Assembly: GCA_963680875.1 (NCBI GenBank)
Contig: OY804578.1
Span: forward strand, 2,790,001 to 2,854,000
Length of the DNA stretch: 64,000 nt
Direction: 5' to 3'
DNA from: Bathymodiolus brooksi
Taxonomy: Eukaryota > Mollusca > Bivalvia > Mytilida > Modiolidae
The notes under the pieces were generated by a model. The model saw only the letters and a list, made by a program, of their open reading frames with translations. It ran no database searches and was not told the origin of the DNA. Both the position numbers and the translations under genes were made by a program. Below, piece after piece: positions 50,501 to 61,164 of this stretch (positions are counted from its first letter, which is position 1; every line of letters starts with the position of its first letter).

Positions 50501-51856
50501 CAGCACGCACAGCGCGTTTTAGCAAGAAATCACCTTGGTCGGTGTTTTTTCGCGGTGAAATGTCGGTGATATGTCATAAAATCACCGTAAAATGTCGGTG
50601 AAACTTTCACCGCGAAAATTAACAAATTAGGACCTAAATGTCGGTGAAATATTTTAATTGCCGGTGACAACACCGTGGCGAAAATCATACGTGTATACAC
50701 GTACATGTACATGTAACTGTACTTCATATGTTCTTTTGTTTTTTGTTGCTTAGTTTTGCTTTTTTACTATTTCGTACTTTATATTTCAATTTGATACCGG
50801 TTTTTTTTTCAGGGATGCCAGCATGGCATACATTTTATTTATAGGATTTATGAGGCTGAGCACGCATCTTGTTTTGCGTATATTATCTAATCCAGGGATA
50901 TATATAGTAGTCCTACTATATAAATCCTTGTCTAATCCCAACATTTCGATTGGTTTATATCGGTGTTATTTTTTTTAATCACCTGTGTTTTATCAATGTA
51001 TGGATGTGTCTATTTTTATGTAGTATACACATTGAACTCGGTCACTAAAAGGTCAAATACACAGTTACCTGAGGCTGCGGGATTGATTTAAAAACACACC
51101 GAGAATGATTGAAAAAAAAAAATCGATGTAATTTTTTATCTAAAGCAAACGTGCTTTTTCGTATTTGTATGTCGTTAATCCCCTTGCAAGCCACGTGTTA
51201 TTTTACCTTTAATAAAAGTTCCATTTCTGATTTGTACACATATTTTTCACGTGAACGAGAATCTAGAAAGTTTTCCACATGCTATCGATCAAAGCGTGCT
51301 TTTGGGTATCTAGAAACTTTTGTAACAGGTGAACTTAAGTCACGTGCCAACTCGACATTAATTGAACACCCGAAAGCAAATTAACTCGGGATACCAAGCT
51401 TGCATTCAAAAGATCAAGTTTATTTTAATTAACAAAATAATACAACACAAGCTTATAAATGGTAATGATCACATAATACTAAACGTTTGTACCGGCATTG
51501 TTTTCTTAACATAATAGATTAAAACAAAAGCAAATATCAGAATTAAAGAACGAAAAATGATCACATAGCTTGCACACCTGAAAAAGAAAATAAGTATTTG
51601 CTCTGAATCATTCATATTATCAAAAATGACAGTCTCAAGAACATACAAATGTACAAATAAAGGTTAATATCCCATTTCTTTATTTCGCGGCGTTTAATCG
51701 TCAATGTCGGTGTTTTATAGTAAATCACCGTGTTCGATTTTTCTCGGACATTTCGCGGTGTCAACACAGACTTTTTTTTTAATTTCTCCGACATTTTCTT
51801 GATTTCACCGACGTCGGACCCGAGTGATTTCTTGCTAAATCGCGCTGTGCGTGCTG
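50501..51856. mobile_element. Non-autonomous TIR DNA transposon, 1356 bp, TA target site
   Basis: The ends begin CAGCACGCACAGCGCG and match each other inverted for 34 bp with one mismatch (50501-50534 against 51823-51856). Removing it restores a perfect minisatellite unit and leaves a TA duplication. Subterminal regions are packed with GTCGGTGA / TCACCGAC words on both sides, probable transposase-binding sites. The largest internal frame (91 codons from 51109) matches nothing I recognise, so it is probably a deletion derivative. TA duplication is shared by Tc1/mariner and some other groups; the TIR does not settle the class. Three CACGTG palindromes lie at about 51191-51340. Confidence 0.87.
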
Positions 51857-52463
51857 TACTAACCTTTTAGCTCTTTCTCCCTCTAATATAAAAATAACGA
51901 GACCTGATTATACTAAACTGCTATCTCTTTCTCCCTCTAATATAAAAATAACGAGACCTGATTATACTAAACTGCTATCTCTTTCTCTCTCTAATATAAA
52001 AGTAATGAGATACCTATTATACTAACCTTTTAGCTCTTTCTCCCTCTAACATAAAAATAACGAGACCTGATTATACTAAACTGCTATCTCTTTCTCCCTC
52101 TAATATAAAAATAACCAGACCTGATTATAATAAACTGCTATCTCTTTCTCTCTCTAATATAATAGTAATGAGATACCTATTATAATAACCTTTTAGCTCT
52201 TTCTCCCTCTAATATAAAAATAACGAGACCTGATTATACTAAACTGCTATCTCTTTCTCCCTCTAATATAAAAATAACGAGACCTGATTATACTAAACTG
52301 CTATCTCTTTCTCTCTCTAATATAAAAGTAATGAGATACCTATTATACTAACCTTTTAGCTCTTTCTCCCTCTAATATAAAAATAATGAGAGACCTGATT
52401 ATACTAAACTGCTATCTCTTTCTCCCTCTAATATAAAAGTAATGAGAGACCTATTATACTAAC
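51857..52463 (+). repeat. 54-bp minisatellite, block abutting the LSM14 exon
   Basis: Same units as 49722-50498. Intact minus-strand donors AG|GTTAGT occur at 51858, 52021 and 52347; the copy at 52184 is mutated to GTTATT. The last unit merges into the exon border at 52464. Confidence 0.92.
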
Positions 52464-52605
52464 CCTTTAGCTCTTTCTGTAGCTTCACAACTGATGTTGT
52501 CAAAGAAAGATTTATTTTTATCATAGGAGATAGCATCTGGATCTTCCTCAGTTTCATCACCACCATTTTCTACACTATCTTTGTCACCATTTACTGTTTT
52601 ATCAC
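52464..52605 (-). CDS. LSM14: LSM14 (RAP55 / Trailer hitch) homologue, FFD-box exon; first exon of the gene in this window
   Basis: 142 bp, acceptor TTGAATTTTAG, donor GG|GTTAGT. It reads DKTVNGDKDSVENGG, an acidic DETEEDPD stretch, then ISYDKNKSFFDNISCEATER, AK. YDKNKSFFDNISC is the FFD box, almost identical to vertebrate LSM14 (YDKTKSFFDNISC, from memory). LSM14 proteins bind mRNA and join DDX6/EDC4 in P-bodies to repress translation and regulate decay. In the family an N-terminal LSM domain and an FDF motif precede this exon; neither was found to its right in this window, so those exons probably lie beyond 64000. The exon begins with two bases of a split codon and ends with two, in agreement with the next exon. 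Total coding sequence seen is 497 bp including the stop. Confidence 0.95.
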
Positions 52606-52819
52606 CTAAAATTCAACATGGTTAGATCATGAAAATGCTTAGTTTTAAAGGAAATAATTTACCACTTGTAGAAAAAAACCAAATATATCAGTAATACCTC
52701 ACGTGAAGGTTAGGGTCATCTTGGGTCGTAGATAAGCACCAAAACAGATGTTTGGTAAAGAGTTACTCCAGCATTATTAGTGGATCAATTGGTTTAAATG
52801 TGTGACATAGTTTCTGAAA
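52606..52819. other. Unique LSM14 intron sequence beside the FFD exon
   Basis: No repeat or exon recognised. The upstream intron is not complete in this window. Confidence 0.55.
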
Positions 52820-53688
52820 CAACAAGGGCAATGCAAAGCGTGGCATATCCCCTCGCCAAAAAATTAGACCCTGTGACCTTGAAAATCAATAGGGTTCCAG
52901 ATTCTCTTAAGGTCTAAGTATGTACCAAGTTTGGTCAAAATCCATTGAAGGATGTTGATTCTAGAGGGTTCACAAGGATGTTACGCAATAAAAATTTGAC
53001 CCGGTGACATTGACCTATGACCTTGAAAATCAATAGGGTTCCAGACTCTCCTAAGGACTAAGTATGTACCAAGTTTGGTCAAAATCCATTGAAGGATCTT
53101 GATTCTAGAGGGTTCACAAGGATGCTATGTGGTAACAATTTGACCTTTGACCTTGAAAACCAATAGGGTTCCAGACTCTCATAAGGATTATGTATGTACC
53201 AAGTTTGGTCAAAATCCATTGAAGGATGTTGATTCTAGAGTGTTCACAAGGATGTTACACGGTAAAAATTTGACCCGGTGACATTCACCTTTGACCTTGA
53301 AAATCAATAAGGTTCCAGATTCTCCTAAGAACTAAGTATGTACCAAGATTGGTCAAAATCCATTGAAAGATTTGAAAAAAATTACCCAGTGACCTTGAAA
53401 ATCAATAGGGGTCCAGACTCTTCTAAGGACTAAGTATAGTCAAAATCCATTGAAGGATGTTGATTCTAGAGTGTTCACAAGGATGTTGAGGTAAAAATTT
53501 GAAACTGGTGACCTTGACCTTTGATCTATGACCTTGAGAATCAATAGGGTTCCAGATTCTCTCAAGGACTAAATATGTACCAAGTTTGGTCAAAATCTAT
53601 TGAAGGATGTTGATCCTAGAGTGTTCACAAGGATGTGACGGACGGTAGCATTACTATATCCCTTCACAACTTCGTTGGCGAGGGGATA
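52820..53688 (+). mobile_element. E7: hairpin-ended element with six diverged core units
   Basis: The left inverted repeat TATCCCCTCGCCAA (52846-52859) is exactly inverted at the right end as TTGGCGAGGGGATA (53675-53688). A second partial copy, TATCCCTTCACAAC, just before the right end allows a terminal hairpin. The core repeats GACCTTGAAAATCAATAGGG and AGTATGTACCAAGTTTGGTC six times, at spacings of about 98-144 bp. No coding capacity. The outer left border (ACAAGGGCAATGCAAAGCG) is approximate. Confidence 0.7.
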
Positions 53689-53690
53689 AA

Positions 53691-56600
53691 CCAGAGGCTC
53701 TCAAGAGCCTGTATCGTTCACCTGGTTATAAAAAAAAACAATTGGTCCTATGTAAAAACTATGTCCTGCAGTGGTAGTCATCTTGGAATTACGATCAACA
53801 TAAAAAACACAAAGTTTGTAAAGGACCTTCCAATGATTGATACACAGTTTAGATTCAATCAGTGCAATAGCTTCAGAGAAGAATATATTTCTGTATTTTC
53901 CCCATATGGTCCTGTGTTAATACTATGACCTGTGGTGGCAGCCATCTTGGATTTCCGATCGGCATAAAAAACAGAGGACCTTCCAATGATCATTCCTGGG
54001 CAGTTTGGTTTCAACTGTCCAAGTGGTTTCAGAGAAGAAGCGTTTTGAAACATTTTTCCCATAGGTTCCAATGTTAAACTAAGTCCTGCCGTAGCCGCCA
54101 TTTTGAATTTCATATCGGAAGAAAAAACGTAAAGTTTGTAGAGGACCATCCAATGAACATTCATGTACAGTTTGGCTTTAATCATATTTGTAGTTTCTGA
54201 GAAGAAGGCATTTGAACATTTTCCCATAGGGTCCAATGTTAATCTATGTATTGCGGTGGTGGCCATCTTGGATTTCCGATCGGCATAAAAAACATAAAAT
54301 TTGTAGAGGACCTTCCAATGATCATTCCTGAGCAGTTTGGTTTCAACTGTCCTAGTGGTTTCAGAGAAGAAGCGTTTTGAAACATTTTCACCATAGGGTC
54401 CAATGTTAAACTAAGTCCTGCCGTAGCCGCCATTTTGAATTTCATATCGAAACAAAAAACGTAAAGTTTGTAGAGGACCATCCAATAAACATTCATGTAC
54501 AGTTTGGCTTTAATCATATTTGTAGTTTCTGAGAAGAAGGCATTTGAACATTTTCCCATAGGGTCCAATGTTAATCTATATATTGCGGTGCCGGCCATCT
54601 TGGATTTCCGATCGACATAAAAAGCATAAATTTTGTAGAGGACCTTCCAATGATCATTCCTGGTGAGTTTGGTTTCAATTGTCCAAGTGGTTTCAGAGAA
54701 GAAGCGTTTTGAAACATTTTTCCCATAGGGTTCAATGTTAAACTAAGTCCTGCCGTAGCCGCCATTTTGAATTTCATATCGGAACAAAAAACCTTAAGAT
54801 TGTAGAGGACCATTCAATGAACATTCATGTACAGTTTGGCTTTAATCATATTTGTAGTTTCTGAGAAGAAGGCATTTGAACATTTTCCCATAGGGTCCAA
54901 TATTAATCTATGTATTGCGGTGGCAGCCATCTTGGATTTCCGATCGGCATAAAAAACATAAATTTGTAGAGGACCTTCCAATGATCATTCCTGAGCAGTT
55001 TGGTTTCAACTGTCCTAGTGGTTTCAGAGAAGAAGCGTTTTGAAACATTTTTCCCATAGGATCCAATGTTAAACTAAGTCCTGCAGTAGCCGCCATTTTG
55101 AATTTCATATCGGAACAAAAAACGTAAAGTTTGTAGAGGACCATCCAATAAACATTCATGTACAGTTTGGCTTTAATCATATTTGTAGTTTCTGAGAAGA
55201 AGGCATTTGAACATTTTCCCATAGGGTCCAATGTTAATCTATATATTGCGGTGCCGGCCATCTTGGATTTCCGATCGACATAAAAAGCATAAATTTTGTA
55301 GAGGACCTTCCAATGATCATTCATGGGCAGTTTGGTTTCAATTGTCCAAGTGGTTTCAGAGAAGAAGCGTTTTGAAACATTTTTCCCATAGGGTTCAATG
55401 TTAAACTAAGTCCTGCCGTAGCTGCCATTTTGAATTTCATATCGGAACAAAAAACCTTAAGATTGTAGAGGACCATTCAATGAACATTCATGTACAGTTT
55501 GGCTTTAATCATATTTGTAGTTTCTGAGAAGAAGGCATTTGAACATTTTCCCATAGAGTTCAATGTTAATCTATGTCCTGCGGTGGCGGCCATCTTGGAT
55601 TTCCGATCGGCATAAAAAACATAAAATTTGTAGAGGACCTTCCAATGATCATTCCTGGGCAGTTTGGTTTCAATTGTCCAAGTGGTTTCAGAGAAGAAGC
55701 GTTTTGAAACATTTTTCCCATAGGGTCCAATGTTAAACTAAGTCCTGCTGTAGCCGCCATTTTGAATTTCATATCGGAACAAAAAACGTAAATTTTGTAG
55801 AGGACCATCCAATGAACATTCATGTACAGTTTGGCTTTAATCATATTTGTAGTTTCTGAGAAGAAGGCATTTGAACATTTTCCCATAGGGTCCAATGTTA
55901 ATCTATGTATTGCGGTGGCGGCCATCTTGGATTTCCGATCGACATAAAAAGCATAAATTTTGTAGAGGACCTTCCAATGATCATTCCTGAGCAGTTTGGT
56001 TTCAACTGTCCAAATGGTTTCAGAGAAGAAGCGTTTTGAAACATTTTTCCCATACGGTTCAATGTTAAACTAAGTCCTGCCGTAGCCGCCATTTTGAATT
56101 TCATATCGGAAGAAAAAACGTAAAGTTTGTAGAGGACCATCCAATGAACATTCATGTACAGTTTGGCTTTAATAATATTTGTAGTTTCTGAGAAGAAGGC
56201 ATTTGAACATTTTCCCATAGGGTCCAATGTTAATCTATATATTGCGGTGCCGGCCATCTTGGATTTCCGATCGGCATAAAAATCATAAATTTGTAGAGGA
56301 CCTTCCAATGATCATTCCTGAGCAGTTTGGTTTCAACTGTCCAAGTGGTTTCAGAGAAGAAGCATTTTGAAACATTTTTCCCATAGGATCCAATGTTAAA
56401 CTAAGTCCTGCCGTAGCCGCCATTTTGAATTTCATATCGGAACAAAAAATGTAAAGTTTGTAGAGGACCATCCAATGAACATTCATGTATAGTTTGGCTT
56501 TAATCATATTTGTAGTTTCTGAGAAGAAGGCATTTGAACATTTTCCCATAGGGTCCAATGTTAATCTATGTCCTGTGGTGGTGGCCATCTTGAATTTTCG

Positions 56601-59600
56601 ATCGGCATAAAAAGACAGAAACTTTGTAGAGGACCTTCCAATGATCATTCCTGGTCAGTTTGGTTTCAATTGTCCTAGTGGTTTCAGAGAAGAAGCGTTT
56701 TGAAACATTTTTCCCATAGGGTCCAATGTTAAACTAAGTTCTGCAGTAGCCGCCATTTTGAATTTCATATTGGAACAAAAACGTAAAGTTTGTAGAGGAC
56801 CATCCAATGAACATTCATGTACAGTTTGGCTTTAATAATATTTGTAGTTTCTGAGAAGAAGGCATTTGAACATTTTCCCATAGGGTCCAATGTTAATCTA
56901 CATATTGCGGTGGCGGCCATCTTGGATTTCCGATCGGCATAAAAAACATAAAATTTGTAAAGGACCTTCCAATGATCATTCCTGGGCAGTTTGATTTCAA
57001 CTGTCCTAGTGGTTTCAGAGAAGAAGCGTTTTGAAACATTTTCCCCATAGGGTCCAATGTTAAACTAAGTCCTGCCGTAGCCGCCATTTTGAATTTCATA
57101 TCGAAACAAAAAACGTAAAGTTTGTAGAGGACCATCCAATGAACATTCATGTACAGTTTGGCTTTAATCATATTTGTAGTTTCTGAGAAGAAGGCATTTG
57201 AACATTTTCCCATAGGGTCCAATGTTAATCTATGTATTGCGGTGGCGGCCATCTTGGATTTCCGATCGACATAAAAAGCATAAATTTTGTAGAGGACCTT
57301 CCAATGATCATTCATGGGCAGTTTGGTTTCAATTGTCCAAGTGGTTTCAGAGAAGAAGCGTTTTGAAACATTTTTCCCATAGGGTCCAATGTTAAACTAA
57401 GTCCTGCCGTAGCCGCCATTTTGAATTTCATATCGAAACAAAAAACCTAAAGTTTGTAGAGGACCATCCAATGAACATTCATGTACAGTTTGGCTTTAAT
57501 CATATTTGTAGTTTCTGAGAAGAAGGCATTTGAATATTTTCCCATAGGGTCCAATGCTAATCTATGTCCTGTGGTGACGGCCATATTGGATTTCCGATTG
57601 GCATAAAAAACAGAAAGTTTGTAGAGGACCTTCCAATGATCATTCATGGGCAGTTTGGTTTCAACTGTCCAAGTGGTTTCAAAGAAGAAGCATTTTGAAA
57701 CATTTTTCCCATAGGGTTCAATGTTAAACTAAGTCCTGCCGTAGCGGCCATTTTGAATTTCATATCGGAACAAAAAACCTTAAGATTGTAGAGGACCATT
57801 CAATGAATATTCATGTACAGTTTGGCTTTAATCATATTTGTAGTTTCTGAGAAGAAGGCATTTGAACATTTTCCCATAGGGTCCAATGTTAATCTATATA
57901 TTGCGGTGGTGGCCATCTTGGATTTTTTAGGGTCCAATGTTAAACTAAGTCATGCCGTAGACGCCATTTTGAATTTCATAGCGGAACAAAAAGCCTTAAG
58001 ATTGTAGAGGACCATCCAATGAACATTCATGTACAGTTTGACTTTAATCATATTTGTAGTTTCTGAGAAGAAGGCATTTGAACATGTTCCCATAGGGTCC
58101 AATGTTAATCTATGTCCTGCGGTGGCGGCCATCATGGATTTCCGATCAGCATAAAAAAACAGTAACTTGGTAAAGGCCCTTCCAATGATCATTCATGGGC
58201 AGTTTGGTTTCAATTGTCTAAGTGGTTTCAGAGAAGAAGCGTTTTGAAACATTTTCCCCATAGGGTCCAATGTTAAACTAAGTTCTGCCGTAGCCGCCAT
58301 TTTGAATTTCATATCGGAAGAAAAAACGTAAAGTTTGTAGAGGACCATCCAATGAACATTCATGTACAGTTTGGCTTTAATCATATTTGTAGTTTCTGAG
58401 AAGGCATTTGAACATTTTCCCATAGGGTCCAATGTTAATCCATGTCTTGCGGTAGCGGCCATCTTGGATTTCCGATCGGCATAAAAAACAGAAAGTTTGT
58501 AGAGGACCTTCCAATGATCATTCCTGGGCAGTTTGGTTTCAATTGTCCAAGTGGTTTCAGAGAAGAAGCATTTTGAAACATTTTTCCCATAGGGTCCAAT
58601 GTTAAACTAAGTCCTGCCGTAGCCGCCATTTTCAATTTCATATCGGAACAAAAAACCTAAAGATTGTAGAGGACCATCCAATAAACATTCATGTACAGTT
58701 TGGCTTTAATCATATTTGTAGTTTCTGAGAAGAAGGCATTTGAACATTTTCCCATAGGGTCCAATGTTAATCTATGTCCTGCGGTGGTGGCCATCTTGGA
58801 TTTCTGATCGGCATAACAAACAGTCACTTGGTAAAGGACCTTCCAATGATCATTCATGGGCAGTTTGGTTTCAATTGTCCAAGTGGTTTCAAAGAAGAAG
58901 CATTTTGAAACATTTTTCCCATAGGGTCCAATGTTAAACTAAGTCCTGCCGTAGCTGCCATTTTGAATTTCATATCGGAAGAAAAACGTTAGATTTGTAG
59001 AGGACCATCCAATGAACTTTCATGTACAGTTTGGCTTTAATCATATTTGTAGTTTCTGAGAAGAAGGCATTTGAACATTTTCCCATAGGGTCCAATGTTA
59101 ATCTATGTCCTGTGGTGGTGGCCATCTTGGATTTCCGATCGGCATAAAAAACAGTAACTTGGTAAAGGACCTTCCAATGATCATTCATGGGCAGTTTGGT
59201 TTCAATTGTCCAAGTGGTTTCAGAGAAGAAGCATTTTGAAACATTTTTCCCATAGGGTCCAATGTTAAACTAAGTCATGCCGTAGCCGCCATTTTGAATT
59301 TCATATCGGAACAAAAAACCTTAAGATTGTAGAGGACCATCCAATGAACATTCATGTACAGTTTGACTTTAATCATATTTGTAGTTTCTGAGAAGAAGGC
59401 ATTTGAACATTTTCCCATAGGGTCCAATGTTAATCTATGTCGTGCGGTGGCGGCCATCTTGGATTTCCGATCGGCATAAAAAACAGAAACTTGGTAAAGG
59501 ACATTCCAACGATCATTCATTGACAGTTTGGGTTCAGTCAGTTCATTAGTTTCAGAGAAGAAGATCTTTGAAATTTCAGCCAATCAGAGCATATTATTGG

Positions 59601-59800
59601 CCCTGGCAGCCATGTTGAATATCCGACTGGAACGAAAAACAGTAACTTTGTAGAGGACCATCCAAGGAACATTCCTGCAAAGTTTGGTTCCAATTGGCCC
59701 AGTGGTTTCGGAGAAGAAGCTTGAAATGTTAAAAGTTTACAGACGACGGACGCCAAGTGATGGCAATAGTTCACATGAACCTTTGGTCCAGGTGAACTAA
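53691..59800 (+). mobile_element. E4: 6.1-kb hairpin-ended element with dimeric core units of about 335 bp
   Basis: Left end CCAGAGGCTCTCAAGAGCCT then GTTCACCTGG. Right end is hairpin 59768-59798 (AGTTCAC ... GTGAACT), then AA. The core has about 17 dimers, one half with GCGGCCATCTTGGATTTCC, the other with GTAGCCGCCATTTTGAATTT. Minus-strand frames of 66-140 codons starting in ATGGCGGC words recur with the dimer and are repeat by-products. It starts two bases after the E7 inverted repeat. No transposase. Confidence 0.83.
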
Positions 59801-60020
59801 AAAGCTGTTTATATCTTAGATATATTACAAGTCTATTACAAGATCTTATATAGTATCATTTGGGTATGGTTCAACCTAAGTTATATTAATATATTTTTCT
59901 GACGAGTCCCATGTTAAACTCATTTCTGTGGTGCGATCCATTTCTGGCACTGTTTCATTAAAGGTCGCAAGGCATAAACGTAGATGTAGTGCATTCTTAA
60001 AGATATGTCTGTTACACTAG
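59801..60020. other. Spacer between E4 and E5, no gene seen
   Basis: Short unique AT-rich sequence. A 34-codon minus frame at about 59890-59990 has no family resemblance. Confidence 0.5.
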
Positions 60021-60589
60021 CTAGAGGCTCCAATGAGCCTGTAATTGCTCACCTGGTTTTCAATTTGACTTCTAAAGTTTATAGAAAATTGGAGTATCAC
60101 AAATAGTTTTGAAATTTCGCCAACCAGATCATTTCAGCTCAATTTTTTAGCATAAGATTTAGGTATAATCTTAGGTTTGGTTAGGCAGTTTCAGAGAAAA
60201 TTTAAATGTGATCTTTAACCAAAATATGTCTATTTTGCATTTATATAATCAGTATAAATTGGCTGAAAGACACATTTCACAGAAAAACCCGGTATATATA
60301 TGTTAACTATTCACTGCCATGAAGCTACAGTTAAAATTTGAGATCTATTTGATTTAAAATGAAGCAGCAATGGACAATTGAAGAAATTTCTATTTTTAGC
60401 AACAGCACCCATCTTGAATGGAGTGTTGGGCTGTCAGACACAATTTTGAAAGGGGACCACCAAAGCCAAATTTGATTCAATTTGGTTCAGTGTTATCAGG
60501 AGAAGACTTAAATGTGAAAGCTTACCAAGTACGACAACAGACGCCAAGTGATGGCAAAAGTTCACATGGGCTTTGGCAAGGTGAGCTAA
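60021..60589 (+). mobile_element. E5: short hairpin-ended element, 569 bp
   Basis: Left end CTAGAGGCTCCAATGAGCCT, then TTGCTCACCTGG. Right end has AAGTGATGGCAAAAGTTCAC, a partly decayed hairpin at 60559-60587, then AA. It has only one or two diverged core units (CAGCACCCATCTTGAATGG). The left end duplicates CTAG (CTAGCTAG). Confidence 0.72.
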
Positions 60590-61164
60590 TAAAAGGTATT
60601 TACAACTTACGATAAAAGGTGATCGTATAGTTAAGAGTGGTGATAGGTACTAGCAAGTCGTAAATCATAAACCTACATGCACGTAACAAAGATGACAGCA
60701 TTGTTTGTAGCCTTTTTACAGGAAGAGAGACATGTGAAGAGACCACTGATTGTTTGTGATAAGCTCAATCCACTTTTAATTTAATTGCACTGTGCAAAAA
60801 ATAAATTGATCCTGCATCAAGTGATTATTTGAACCTAGTTCTTCAATTCATCTACAGATCAATACACTACTTTCAGAATGCTTAAAGGGCTCTCTTGGAA
60901 TTATTGAATGCAAAGTTGATGATCAATTACAACTATATTAAATGATTTCAACCTCTTTAGAAGAGAAGTAGTGCTATCTATATTATAATTGAAGTGATCA
61001 ATAAATATTAGATGCACTCAACGATTTTTATATTTTGAGAGCTGTATAAAATCATTGAAACAGCTACAGCAGAGTTCGCGAAATTTGTCAGTCTTGTCAG
61101 ACATGAACGGCACAATTTTAGAAAAATTTGCTGAGGATTGACACGTTTGGTATCTTGCAGTAAA
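60590..61164. other. Unique AT-rich DNA between E5 and E6
   Basis: No conserved exon or RNA gene. A minus frame at 61008-61271 runs from here into E6 and has no recognisable family. Confidence 0.5.

Noticed and set aside
50501..51856. Autonomous transposon
   Set aside because: The longest internal frame is 91 codons with no transposase motif; treated as non-autonomous.
49722..52463. CRISPR-like array (regular repeats)
   Set aside because: Contiguous tandem units with no unique spacers, in a eukaryotic intron. The same holds for the 49-bp and 41-bp arrays.
53859..59774. Minus-strand open frames of 66-140 codons (MAATA...LDPMGK types)
   Set aside because: They recur with the E4 dimer period, start in the ATGGCGGC word of the repeat, and vary in length with each mutation. 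Repeat by-products.
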